Positions 25,482 through 37,798 of a stretch of DNA of 64,000 nt are shown piece by piece; the stretch's first letter is position 1; each line of letters begins with the position of its first letter. Position numbers and translations under genes: made by a program. The notes below the pieces were generated by a model that searched no databases, was not told where the DNA came from, and worked only from the letters and a program-made list of their open reading frames with translations. The DNA is taken from assembly GCF_001949145.1 (NCBI RefSeq), contig NW_019091357.1, forward strand, positions 1,230,178 to 1,294,177. Direction: 5' to 3'. This DNA is from Acanthaster planci (Eukaryota > Echinodermata > Asteroidea > Valvatida > Acanthasteridae).

Positions 25482-25644
25482 TCAATACGGGCGATTCACA
25501 AGAGTTTCTAACGCGTTGGCCTATCACAACGCGCGAAATTTGTCGACCTTTCCAAACACGCATTGGGCCGACAAATTTCGCGCATTGTGATTGGCCAACG
25601 CGTTCCAAACTCTTGGAGGCGCACTACTGTGAAACTCCCGTATT
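25482..25644. repeat. Foldback (hairpin) MITE upstream of DEK
   Basis: Arms 25499-25545 and 25569-25615 are 47 bases each, match at 43 of 47 positions as inverted repeats, and enclose a 23-base loop. Weaker pairing continues outward (AATACGGG... and ...CCCGTATT). It would form a long hairpin. Confidence 0.85.
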
Positions 25645-25974
25645 CAAGTTACGGGGTTGTTTTCTCCTGCTTCATCCCTTACCTACGCTAGGCCCTACGC
25701 TTTTATGGTATAGTCGCAATAGTGAAGTATTTGCCCTTCAAAATTATTTGCGCGAGCGCTGAAAAAAGTGAAATTCACCGCACATGCGCGGTATACTTGA
25801 ATTAATTCCGCTTTGGCATTCCATAGTATACACGCACATATACAACACTTATGAAAAGGTCAAGATAGCACAGGTACAGCTACAGCACTTTGGGAGAGAG
25901 CCTAGGATTTGGAGCCTAAACCTCGGCGGAGAAAGCTGCACCTTTGAGGAAATTGACCCAAGTTGCTGACGCGG

Positions 25975-26370
25975 ACTTGAGTCGAACGTTTTGAATTCAG
26001 ACTTGACAAAAATTACTAGGGAGTGGGACTTGACTTGGAAGAACACGACGCGTGACGCAACTTGACTAAATTTGACTTAGCGACAAACGTTTCTGGAAAA
26101 TAATGAACACAGACTTTTGGATGTTCGCAAATACTCAGCTGAAAAGAACGCATGTTCAACCAACGCAAAACCCTTCAGCTTACAACCACGAGAGCAAGCT
26201 GCCTGGTTATTCATGCGTTCCGGAGCCGCCCACCTAGGTAGGCTGCACAAAGTATCTCCAGGCGTGTATATCCTTCGTTTATACTTTATACAAGTACTTC
26301 AATTTGACTTGACCTGGGAAATTTAACTCGAGACTTGACTTTGGAAAAATGACTTCGTCTCAACACTGCA
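25975..26370. repeat. Degenerate ACTTGACTT-type repeat
   Basis: Multiple scattered copies of GACTTGACTT and ACTTGA words, ending CTCAACACTGC. It resembles the element type also seen at 63005-63190, which ends CCAACACTGC. Confidence 0.45.
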
Positions 26371-28645
26371 AAAATACGTCCTAGTTACTAGAGTGGGAAT
26401 CATGTTCATACAGCTATACATTTTATCCAATTTTGAGCAAACTTCTCCTTCCTCCATGGTCCAACAGACTGAAAAAGACGCAAAGACATAAACATGTGAT
26501 AACAGTGGATGCTATCTCTTTAATATCCGTAGTGACAAATGCTTCGTAAGTTGAAATTTACCTACTTACCGAACGTTCTGGGGTTGACAATATACGAGTA
26601 CATGTATTCAATTTTAATACTCTTAAAAATTGTACAAATAATTCATTGAAAGTAACAAAATAGTAACACGCAATGATTACATAAACACTACTGTCAACGT
26701 ATCATATAAAAACATACAAATCAGAATGTATGCACTAAGCTTCTTCAATCAAATGGTTTTTCCATTCTTTTATTTTTGTGACCTTGCTTTTTTTTATAAA
26801 CTTCACGTACATTGCACTTCCTAAGTTCCCACCATCTTTCCATGAAAAAGGAACTTAATTTCGCCATCAAACCCTGCAGCATCGTAAAGGCATACTTTAA
26901 TACTTGATCATCAAATGACCCAATTACTTGTAATCTTTTTTCTTAATTCTCGGGTTTCACTCACAATCAAACTACTGATATCAAAAAATGGTTATCTTTG
27001 GCATGGGTCAGAAACCTAACGTAAACGAGCAAACTTTCATTTCTTTTTCAAAGACTTACGTAGCAATGCTGCCGTACTGATCGACCAAATACATGAACGT
27101 TTTCCAGTAGTTTTCACAAATATTTTGTCTACTGATTTATTCCAAATCAAAATCACTTGTTTGAATTACGCGCACTTCGTTCCTCCTTCATGTGAGAGTA
27201 GCAAGCATACTTTGTGTTCATATGCCCTTCAAGAAGTTTAGCAATTTGTAGATTAAGTCATTAAAGACGTTCTTGATAAAGACCACACCCAAATGGTTAG
27301 TTTCACCATGAGTTCTGGTTTTGCCAAGTTGTAGCATAGCTGTACAGGAGCAGACCAGATGTATTTTGCTTCGCAATTTACAATGCATCACTTAAACAAC
27401 TTACAACTTCCAAATTCTTCCTGAGACAATCTTTCTGTACATGAACTTACCAAAAAATAAATTCATATCAAATTAAAGGCCACTAGAATTGACAATGTTC
27501 TTACCTTTATCATTCGGAAACCTTTTATCTTGACAAAGATCCTTTACCTTTGAACATTTTAGCAACCCTCTAAACTGCCAAATTTTCAATGAAATATCCA
27601 CCTTAATGCACTTACACATAAACATGACCTGTTCTTACAACATGAGTCATGATCTTTCATGGCTGTTCTTTTCCTGAAAAGCCCACTTTCTCATCTTTTT
27701 AATACTACATGTATCTGTAACATTATGCACCGATGACAGATCTACAATGTGACCAGTGAGGAATCAGCAGCTAATTAAAAATTCCATTAGTGTCAGAAAA
27801 TTTTCGAGGCAAATACAGTGATGTGAAATGAACATTTCAAAACAGCTTGGATTAACATAGCTCAGACTTATCTTGTCAGATCAGGTCACATTACAGCTAC
27901 GAGTTGAAAGTGAAGTAAATTTACAATGAAAATACTTGAGGGTACACAATTTTATAAATTTTACCATTTTAAAAAAAGCAAACAATGTTTCAAAGATGTA
28001 TCTGTCAAAGTGGCTATTGTGCACATCTGCATCAAGTACATGTCAATGGCTCTGCTGATAAAAGCAATGTAATGTCTTTCATCTCAAAGACCCTTTATAA
28101 CATGAAAATATGAAAAGTCTACAAAAAACACAATCTATCCGTTTCATCTATAATAGATAAGTTCAGTTAAACTCCCAAAGTTTTCAAGGAACACAAAACG
28201 TTCTCTGAGTAGTCGTTTACCACATGCATATTTGCAACTGTAATCGAAATCCTCTGGAGTAAACTTCTTCCACAACAGGAACTACCGGGTGATGCCTTCC
28301 TCAGGGGGGAAATGTCCACTTCTGATTTCATCAGATCAAAGACAAATGAATGTATCCGTTTGGGGTAGTTTTTAATGTGCAATTTCTGACTACTTATCTC
28401 TGTACAAAATATGAGATTACCCACAGCTGGCCAGGACCAAAGTCTTTTTGCCATTATTTTGGGGTATCATCCCTGCTACTACATGTCTTCTGTGAGACAC
28501 ACCCTTCAAAATCGAAGAAACACGATCTATTCATCAGGCAGGTGTTTCAGGCAGGTGTATCCAACAGGATCCACAAAAACCATGCTTGTTTCAATAAATA
28601 ACAAAGATACACTACACTTTCCAGCTCTGAAACTCTGGCAGTCCG
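26371..28645 (-). other. KLF 3' UTR and spacer
   Basis: AT-rich sequence downstream of the KLF stop with no coding exon. TTTATT at 27136-27141 is one candidate minus-strand poly(A) signal among several. A long AT-rich 3' UTR would suit an unstable immediate-early-type mRNA; this is inference. Confidence 0.35.
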
Positions 28646-31600
28646 TTACTGCACGGGACTAAGGATAACGCCCTGTACCAGGCTGGCCTGCTTCTCACTG
28701 GACGCCATGTCGGTCAGTTTGGTCACTTCCAGCTGCCAGTTGGGAATCTTCTTAGCCGACATGTGACGCCTGGCATGCTTGGTCAGATGGTCACTGCGCA
28801 TGAAGCGGCGATCGCACATGGGGCAGGTGAATTTCTTCTCCCCTGTGTGGGTGCGCTTGTGACGGGACAGCTCGTCTGAGCGTGCAAAGCGCTTGTCGCA
28901 GTTTTCCCACATGCAGATAAAGGGTTTCTCACCTGGGCCATGAATAAACGACATTCATCAGATACAAAGCAAAGCTTCATACTGTTTAATTCAAATACAA
29001 AGAAAAACTGGTTCTTACCTGTATGTGTCCTGAGGTGTGCCTTCAGGTGCGAACTCTTAAAGTACGTCTTTCCACAGTTCTCATGCGGGCAAACATGGTT
29101 CCGCCTTCTCAGAAATTCCATGACTGAGGGCTGCACACTGGCTTTGTTTGCATTGGAGGAGTTTGCATTTGACACAGGTGCTGGGGCAAGAGCGCAATAC
29201 TTGGTCCCCGTGGTAACAGTTTGGTCACTCTTTGGTGCAGTCTGCATTAAGTCTGCAGGCACAGCCATCACAATAAGTTTATATTGGGTAGAGCTTGGCA
29301 CAGGCTTGGGACTGTCCGCTTTTGTCTGACTTGAGGGCACGGGGACAGCCGACACCTTGCTGGCAGAGAAGTTATTGTCCAATACCATGGGTGTCTGTGT
29401 TGCAACTGTAGGAGCTGAAGGGGGGATTGCACTTGATCCTGAGGCACCAGCAGGCACAAAACGGCACACACTTCCTGCGTTCATCAGAGGGATTTTGAAC
29501 ACATTACCAGGCACTGCACTGACAGTACGTGTGGGAAGAGTTCTGGATGACCGAGACAGCTTCTGGGCTGCAGTCACACTTTGAGTACAAGGTGGCAGTG
29601 TCAGTGTCACCAGGCTGCTTGCCGCGCTCGCCTGGGTGGCGGAGGGTTGAGCTGGGGCCACCACGTCCTTGGCCCACATGCTGGGCCGTTCCTGGCAGGA
29701 CATGACACTGGGCGTGGCATTGACCACGCTGCAGCTGTCGATTCGGTGCGTCGTCAGCAAGGGGCTGCTAGGAATCGGGGCAGGGGCTGTATGGCTGCTG
29801 GGAAACACAGGTGTGACTCTGGTTGCTGATCCTGTCATGACAGGAATGTGATATTTGCTAACAGTCTGGACAGGTGGGGGAGTCAGAGGAGGTGTCTCGA
29901 TATGGCCCTGCAAAAGACAAACAAATTCAAAAGATTAAAAAGCTTTTTATGAAAGGTTTTGAGCCTCCTGCTGAATTCCCTATGATCTGACAAGGCCTTT
30001 GTCAAGTAAAAGATATCAGAAAAACATGGTCATAAATTCGGTTCAGTAAAGAATAATGTTTAGTTAGTTTTATACAAAAATTATGGACTTACAATTGTTC
30101 TTCTGCTGGGAGATGTACAGTCCATGTCAACAACTTCCCCCGGCTCATCGAGGGAAGACGCTGGTGACAGGGGAGCATCAGAGGGCAGACTCCTTGGGGA
30201 AGGGAGTAGGAGCGAGGTGGTGTCGGGCTTAGCAGGCGGAGGGCAGTTCCTCATCAGGAGCAACGTCTGCACCGCGTCATAGTCAGACCGCTCCATGGCA
30301 GAGCTTGAGGTTGGTTGCCTCTTATGAAAGTAAGCTTCCTGCAACAGATTTTTGAGAGACAAAATAAAAAATGTATGTGACATTAATCACTGAACAGCGG
30401 CTGCACCTTTACAAGGGAACAAAAGCCTTCTTTGAATTTCAATTGATTAAAGCCCAATAAATAAATCACTTCACATACTACCAGTACCTTTACATAACAC
30501 GCAGCATTTTCTGCCAGAAAATCCCTGAAAATGTGCCACCCCATCCCCCCCCAAAAAAAAATCCACAGTGACCAGCATAGTCTTGAGATACAGAAAATCT
30601 TTCCCCATCATAAAAAAACTCCAGAAATAAAGGAAAACAATTTATCTACAAAATGGAAAAAAACACTAGGCAATTTTCCTTTTAACCCCATGAGCTTAAT
30701 AAGCCTGCTTTATTGTTACATCATATAAATCTAAACAAACCTTAAGGATGGCAATTTACTTCCCCCTGCAATAATAATGCACCCTGATCACTCCCTGAGG
30801 GAGTGATCGATCCATAATGAAGGTATGCTGCCATTGGGCCACATAAAATCTGAATATTCATAAGTAGTACCATTGACAGGCACACTGTTGACTGCCCATT
30901 GGATGACTGATGATGACATCACTGTATTCATTCGCAAAATTAATCATTGCTTGATGAATATTTAACAGCCTATAATAACAGGAGGAAGTTCCTAGATAAG
31001 CAAATTGCACTGGTGTGGACAACACTAGACCTTTGCCCCAACCACTGTGTGTGAATCTTCCAGCAGAACCTTGTGATGTCATTTGAAGCTGGAAGAACAG
31101 ACAGCAGGAAAATTTACCCATTTCCAAACATAATTTATTCTAAAGGTTCTAGTGTGCAAAGGGGGACTCATTTGCCAAGTGCCGTGAACCTAAGTTGTAA
31201 AAAATAAAGGCACTATGACCACCAAAAAAAATATCTACCATATTTCTAACACAACTAAATAGGAAAAAATTGTGAGAATAAAAGAGGATAGCAACCCTAA
31301 CAATCCCAAATCTTCCGATTTTACTATGATTTTACAGGAAATATAAATCATTCACCTTGAGATGAATGATTTTTATTAAAGGGACACAATTTTGATTTTT
31401 AACAGCTGCTCTGGGATGAACATTGACAATAATGAGGTGGCGACATTATTGCTGAACTGGAACCCCCAGCCCGAAAGGTCACATTTGCATATTTCCTGTT
31501 GAACACTGGCCTCATCATAGGCGAGGTTCACGCTCACTAGGTCACATACACCACACTTGATCTTTTCACTTCCTGTCGAGAGGCAAGGCATGAATCACAA

Positions 31601-33303
31601 ATTTATGCTGCACCAGATACCAGGTGGACACTTTTAACATGGAGGAAATGGTGACCCAGGTTCTGCAATGTATCTTTTCTCCACCTTTTTTAAAGTAACA
31701 AACCAAGCAGTTTTACAAGCCTTTGTCAACAGGAACATTTAAGCTAAAGTGTGGTTTTATTATATTTTGTTCACTATAAAATGAACATTTTAGGCATTTC
31801 GTATATAGCATGCAGACCGCAGATCAAACTCCTCAAATGTATACAAATACATCATGATTGATTTCACAGCAAGTGTTGACATGTAAGCTAGTAACGGGGT
31901 GGTTGTAGCATCTATCAGAAGTTCAAATCAGATTTAAAAGTGTCATCACAGTTTTTTTTAAAGCATGTGACTGAGTGCACGCCCCTTCAATACAAACACT
32001 TCACCTTACGGTGACAGGCACATCAACCGTTTTACTGCTGCCAAGCGCCATGCAAGGAACACACCTCGTAACTTACAATTCCAAAAGATTAGGCTATCTT
32101 GCTGGTAAACAAAGTGAAAAACTTGAATTGAACATCTGACGCAGGTGACAAAGTGCAAACTCTTATTCAACACGACCTCGAATTTGGAGAGATATTTCTT
32201 ACAAATGCTAGGCAATAGCAACAGAGGTTGACAACAAGGTTTTATTTTCAACGACGTTAGAATAAAGAAATCCTAACTTAAAGACAAGTATTTAAAACAA
32301 TTAAGGCCTGAACATGTCCTTTCACCTCTTTTCAACCTTGAAATTGAATCATGCTCAATATATTTCAACCTTTATTAGGCTGCTCTGACTTTTGGGGGGG
32401 GGGTTCTCCTTCACAGGAGTCCCTGGACAAGTATCCATAAAAGGGCGTAGGGCCTAGTTAATCTTAAACCTAAAGGCAAAATAGGCCTACCCCCAGAGCT
32501 GTGAGAGCACTGCAGTGTTCAATCAAACGCAATAGTTCTGGGGGAAAAGTCGAAGCGTTGCAGAGTGCAATCCACTGCTGCACAGCGTTAATTCCTCATC
32601 TTTGGGAACAAATGTGTTTTTCAGTGCACACTGCTAGTGACTGTATGATATGGCTTGCGCTGCCTGGAACCTCGAGGTGAAGTAGAGCTCTTTGCCTCAA
32701 ACAGGGATAAGTTTGTAGAAGCATCGTACAGGCTCGGGCTGGTATAATAAATGCAAGGCTAGGTTTGCAGCAAAAATAACATACGTGAGCAGAAGGATAC
32801 AGGAAACTTTAAAAAATATATATATAAATAAATAAACAAGCAAGCAAACACACAAAAACCCAGAGTTGTAAAAAAGCTAGAGAGGGTGTTCGAACCGTAG
32901 GCCTAAGCCCAAAGTCCCAGCCTTTTCAGCTTCGTTGATTAATTTCCTCAATTTCACAAAGTCTTTCACAAACATTAATGAAGGAATAGGCCTACAAAAC
33001 TATCATAAGCCTAGCCTAATATAATGCAGCGAGAGAAAATATTGCCAATCGATTCTAATTTACAAAATGTTACTATTTAGGCCGTAACTGAAGCCATTTC
33101 ACATGTTTAAGCATCATTCTTGCTGCAATTTATTGTTTACACACGGAGCAGTTGAAAAAAAAGGCTATACATCACATAATTAGAATACAATGAGTAGCAT
33201 ATGCTTCTTAAGTGCTTCTTGTTAAGAGATATAACCAACAAAATCTTACCATTGGGAATTTGGCGGGAGGGGTTGAAGGTGGCGAAGGAGGGAGGGTAGA
33301 CAT
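28646..33303 (-). CDS. Krueppel-like factor of the KLF10/KLF11 (TIEG) type, complete
   Basis: Four coding exons on the minus strand: 33250-33303, 30093-30338, 29019-29907 and 28646-28932 (phases 0, 0, 1) give 491 aa; human KLF10 and KLF11 are 480 and 512. Exon 1 encodes [18 protein letters not shown]. Exon 2 contains [14 protein letters not shown], matching the amphipathic Sin3-interaction helix of TIEG proteins, followed by Pro/Ser-rich sequence. Exon 3 holds a long Ser/Thr/Pro-rich region and finger 1 ([20 protein letters not shown]). Exon 4 has finger 2 ([20 protein letters not shown]), finger 3 ([18 protein letters not shown]) and a tail with [10 protein letters not shown]. All three C2H2 fingers are intact. 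These proteins bind GC/CACCC boxes and repress transcription downstream of TGF-beta. The tail after finger 3 is typical of KLF10/11; the single gene probably predates their split. Confidence 0.93.
30786..30808. repeat. Short perfect inverted repeat in KLF intron 1
   Basis: GATCACTCCCT, one G, then AGGGAGTGATC: 11-base arms around a single base. Confidence 0.75.
31299..31336 (+). repeat. Interspersed repeat family R3, copy 2 (short)
   Basis: AACAATCCCAAATCTTCCGATTTT followed by ACTATGATTTTACAGG, a truncated relative of 22267-22330, in KLF intron 1. Confidence 0.5.
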
Positions 33304-33479
33304 TCCTGTTCGCTGGCGAAGCTTAGACAACAATTCACCGTTTCTGGCAATTTTTACATTCGAAATCTTGAGCTGGATTGCCGAACATCGCCGTAATTTA
33401 TTTCGGGCTCTGATCACGAAGGGTGTGTGTGCCGCGGAGTCATTATGAAAACAACAACAGGCAGCCATGTGGAGTTCGG

Positions 33480-33545
33480 GCAGAGGCGGGTCATGGGATG
33501 GACCAATGGGAACGCAGCAAATTGGGGGCTTGACCAATCAGGCGG
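33480..33545 (-). promoter_or_regulatory. KLF promoter with CCAAT boxes
   Basis: CCAAT at 33503-33507 and 33534-33538 on the plus strand, ATTGG at 33521-33525, and GGCGGG at about 33485 cluster 180-240 bases upstream of the KLF ATG. Clustered NF-Y-type CCAAT boxes with a GC box suggest the KLF promoter. The transcription start is not resolved. Confidence 0.5.
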
Positions 33546-34331
33546 CCGCTGTCATGCACACGCTGCATGTCTGAAGAATGAAGGGAAGCACGCGCCGAGT
33601 GCATGTGTTGAGAACATGCCTCGACTTTGACAGATCACAAGAGCGCAGCCTCGCCATCACTTACTGGAGCCAGGTTGCGGTCTGGAGAGCGCATGACATC
33701 ATACACTTCTAATAATGATCCAAAAAATTTCTGATGAAATGTTTAGACTGCGGAGTCAAAAGTATGCCTGTTGTAAACTGAGGTTCAAGAACGGTTAGTT
33801 GGTCACACTATGGTGGATTCGAAAGGTGAAAATTTTTAAGGGGTTTGGTTATTCAAGGTAGTGTTAAAAATAGGCTCTTTTATTTAAATAGTTCCACTCG
33901 AAATTCTCTCTTTTCTACCATAGAATTCATACATTCAGATCGTACTTTTAGAAAAAATCTAGCTTTGAAAACAAAAAATGGGTTGTCGGGAGTATAGCCT
34001 ACAGGTAAAAAACTCAGTGGAATGTTTTCCAATTTTGCCACCTTTTTGATTTTGAATGAAGAGCTTGCGGCGCTTCAGAGGAGTCATGCAGGAATTCATT
34101 AATTACTTTAACAAACAATAATTAAATCATGATTAACTCTACTTACAAATAAACGATAAGCAAAAGGCGCAAGAATGAATGATGTAAATTAGTAATGTAT
34201 TTATTTTTCACACTGACATTTGTACAGATGTCAGACCCCCAAAATGATAATTCAAAACATACATCTGGTATCGGATCTTGATCCAACCATAATACCCGAG
34301 ACGATGGGTAACTCGAAGCCTTGTCAGCGCT

Positions 34332-34475
34332 CTAAGAAGAGCTCACGTGTGTAAACATGATGTCGTCCCAAATGTTACACAACATGCTCGCCTCGTGTCT
34401 GTTACGCAAGAACTGTTCCACCCCGGCCCACACGTTGTGCTCAGGCTCAGTGCTGATGGCCAGCTCAGTGGATCC
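34332..34475 (-). CDS. Terminal coding exon of an unidentified gene
   Basis: After a TGTTGTCAG acceptor, 144 bases stay open in phase 0 and end in TAG (34332-34334). The 47 residues contain STELAISTEPEHNVWAGVEQ, FLRNRHEASMLCNIWDDIMF and the end THVSSS. Codon use and composition look like real protein. I do not recognise the family. Upstream exons should lie to the right on the minus strand. A candidate first exon, MKAIVVALEDFK before a GTGAGT donor, lies at about 35847-35883, but nothing links the two. It could be the 3' end of a small gene between KLF and ODC1. Confidence 0.5.
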   Translation of the reverse strand, partial: GSTELAISTEPEHNVWAGVEQFLRNRHEASMLCNIWDDIMFTHVSSS

Positions 34476-35846
34476 CTGACAACAGGACATTTGAAGCAAG
34501 GGGGAGGAAGAGACCTTCCCCCCCCCGCCTTTGTGTTGGTCATTGTTTGGTTTTACAGACTTCTAGGGGGATGTGTTAGGTAACAATAGTCTAGAGTATG
34601 TTTAGGGATTGGACAGGTAAGGGGGTACCCTTCCGTCCCATATCTTCATATCTTGCGTGCTATACAACAGGACCAATGCAACTGAAAGGTGCAGTCCACT
34701 AATTCATTCAAGCGAGAATTTCTGGCCAGCTCATTTGCATTAAAAGTGCCCCCCCAGTATCTTTTGAAAAAGGAGAACATGGATGGCCTCCAAAGTGGTG
34801 AGATTTTTTAAATCTTTTCAGAATCAACTCCCTGGGTCTTTGGGCTTTCATCTGAGAGCAGAATGGCTAAAAAATACTGTTGAAAATGGCCCTAAGTGCC
34901 TTAGAAAGTTAAGGGTTCAAGATATCACTTGAAAAATGGCTGCAAGCAGACTTTGGAAAAATCACTTTTTGGGGTTATTTTGTTTTGTGGGAATAACTTA
35001 AATGTAATCGGTTAACCCGGAGAAAATTGAAAAGAAAAATTATGGACCGTACAATAATTTAACGTGTGTTTCAGATGCCTCAGGGATGTTGGTACGCAAA
35101 TCATTGGGCCCCGAACAATGCCCATTTTACACTGTTTTCAATGGGTTCTGAATTAGTGGACCACACCCTTAAAAATTGCGTAATTGTGTCCGTACCATGT
35201 ACCAACTTCTACATATGCACCAACCCCAGCCTAAAGTTCCCTGCATTAGTGGTGGATAAAATTTGACCTCAGATCTTTCATGAGCGTCACCAGGGCACCC
35301 CCCCCCATTTAAAAGGGAAAGCAAAAAAAAAGAAAAGAAAAGAAAAAACAAAAGAAACGAAAATAAGAGGGACGGGGGACAAAATCTTAAATTTGCTCGA
35401 AAACACCCCAAAAAAGACCTCTCTCCACTTGTAATGTAGGCTGCATGTGAAATGATCGTCCTCGAACAACATGATACTCTTATGAATTAGTACCGGAAAT
35501 CTCTTTTTAAAACAGTCAACCAAAATACGAGTCATAAAAAAAAAATTTGATTACACATTTTAGATCGATCGAGAGGATTGCTACCAGTATAACCAGAACA
35601 ATAAGAGCTCTTTTAAAAGAGCGGTTTTGTTCGACATTCAGAATTCCTTGGTTTCAATGATGTTTTTCTGTTATGGATTGGCGCCCTCTGTCGTTACTGC
35701 ATTCAGTTCAGCAGCGTTTGCCGCGCCAGCGCACGCCGTACGTCAACGTGGGTGTATGCACATGCGCAGAGACAAAAACAGTGCAAATTCTGTCTTGGGC
35801 CAAGACTACCTCCCCTGTGGAAATGTTGAACCGAGTCGGACTCACC

Positions 35847-35883
35847 TTTAAAGTCCTCCAAAGCTACAACTATAGCTTTCATT
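35847..35883 (-). CDS. Possible first coding exon
   Basis: On the minus strand ATG opens MKAIVVALEDFK and runs into AAAG|GTGAGTCC, a strong donor. It is only 37 bases long, so chance is a real possibility. It might belong with the orphan exon at 34332-34475. Confidence 0.25.
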
Positions 35884-37038
35884 AAGTCTTGCTACCCCCA
35901 ACATGGTGAAAGGCATTATTTTCTATCACCATGTTAGAGAATGACCAATATTCATTGGCTGACATCCGCTGTGCATTCGTTGCTGGAGGTTGTTGAATTT
36001 AACCCCCCAAAATAAATACCAGGCCTTAGTGTTTATATATATATTTGCTCTGTATTTCTCGGAAATTAAAGGTGAAATATCAATGAAAATGTCGTAGGTC
36101 TGTCTATATCTTTAATCTCCATACGTAAAAAGGGCAAGTGCAAAACGATTTTGAATCGTTCTAGCTTTTTCCATCTCAATATTTGAAAAGGAGTTTAAAA
36201 ATGTTAACATAGGATTTGCCAGTTATTTTGAGTAGACCTACATTAGTTTGGTCAGTTCTAATTTTTAAGCTTTTTGCCAAATGTTGCAGTGTACACTGAA
36301 TAGATGTACCCTGTGACGTGGCGCGCGGTAATGACATGAAATATTTCTTAGATTTTCCGCCTCTAATGCCCCGATAGAGTAATTTTTTTGCCCAAAGAGG
36401 GATTTCAATGATCGAGCTCTCAACATACCCATTCATATTCGAACTTAAATTTACGTACCCAAAGTTCCGTTCAAACTCTGAATTTTTGCAAGTTTAGCAG
36501 ACGGAGTGTTTAGGCCTATATCTGCATTCACATCTTAGCAGAAGTCCATGGACTGGTCACTGACTGACCGCCGTCCTCAGTAACGACCCCATTCAATTTA
36601 GGTGCTATTTAAAATCACAACTGAAATTAATGTTCAGTTTAATCTTTGAATATTTCTTATCAGCTATTCATGCATGAAAATACTTAACATTCAGCGCCAC
36701 CAAAATTCTATGAATACAAAATGTCAAAATCAAGCATGTGCACACTTTTAGATTAAATATGTGTAGATTAAATGATGTTTTAACCCCTTCCAAATTCCGT
36801 CAAAATTAGGCATCTGCACTGGCTTACAGTATGCAGCCAGGGAGGAAGGGGAAGGGGCACTTCGCCCCTTGGGAAATGCTGCCAACATGAATGTGTTCTT
36901 TCTCTGAAGGAGCTAACAACGATGAGCTTTGAAGCAAGGTGGCAAATTAGTTGTAGAGGTTTGCGCTAGCACCATGCAAGGAGTATGCGTGGTTCTGAAG
37001 ATAACCGGAGCTAACACATCAGGAAAGCCTGCGCAACC

Positions 37039-37290
37039 CAGGGGCGGATCCAGGATTTTTCAAAAAGGGTGGGGCGTGGATCCAGGATTGGGTCAGCCCC
37101 ATTCACAGTTTGTCCTTTCTTTTTATCCACCCCTGCAACCACCTTTCTTTGGGAGATAAGGAATTAAATAGAGCTTATGACTGTTTACAGAAACAAATCG
37201 CCCCACCCACCTTCAGTTTCACAACCTGGATATGTGTACGCATAAGTCCATCACCTTTGCCCATAGGCAGCCCCCCCCCTTTGCGCTTGG
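37039..37290. repeat. hAT-like element end (CAGGGGCGGATCCAGG)
   Basis: CAGGGGCGGATCCAGG at 37039-37054 is a terminal motif I have met in many animal hAT-type non-autonomous elements. Its reverse complement is at 57896-57911. The other end of this copy is not clear; homology seems lost by about 37290. Confidence 0.45.
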
Positions 37291-37744
37291 TACCCCTTGC
37301 CTATAGCGGTTCCGATTTGTACAAAAACACGATCCGTTTTGTGCCACGCCCCGAGTCCATAGTACAGGTGTGCACCGGGTGGACCTATTTTTTTACAATG
37401 TGTATTATGTCAACGTTGCGTGCTAGTCAGTCATGCGGTTTAGTGTACGTGGTCTCTATACGCTTGGCCCTATTTGCAACTTTGGCTTCACCTTTTTTGT
37501 TCTATTACTACAATTAGACAATTTGTGCGATTTTTTTTATTTTGCCATGAATGTTAATAAACGAATTTCATTGACCAAATGAGGGTGTATTTACATGTAC
37601 TTAGGTTTGAACGTCACATCTCTACAAGCAGTTTTGTGTGGCAGGACGACCTCCAGACAGAACCAAGCCACGATTTAGAAACGCTTACACACCGTGGGGG
37701 GTGCGTGCGTTGATAATTGCGCGCGCATATGTACAACGTGCGCA

Positions 37745-37751
37745 ATATATA
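37745..37751 (+). promoter_or_regulatory. ODC1: ODC1 TATA box
   Basis: ATATATA lies about 140 bases upstream of the exon-1 donor at 37892. Vertebrate ODC1 promoters also have a TATA box, and a start near 37775-37780 would fit. Confidence 0.55.
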
Positions 37752-37798
37752 CCCGACAGCTAGAGAGCGGACAGACAGTGCCAGCATTTCCCTGCAGA

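Larger units (their letters stand above)
34476..37740. other. Intergenic spacer with repeats
   Basis: Apart from the candidate exon at 35847-35883, no coding sequence is supported. It holds an A-rich low-complexity tract (about 35310-35360), a TATATATA run near 36036, and an hAT-like terminal motif at 37039. Confidence 0.4.

Noticed and set aside
29268-29851. Several ORFs on both strands over the KLF exon 3
   Set aside because: Shadows of a long GC-richer coding exon.
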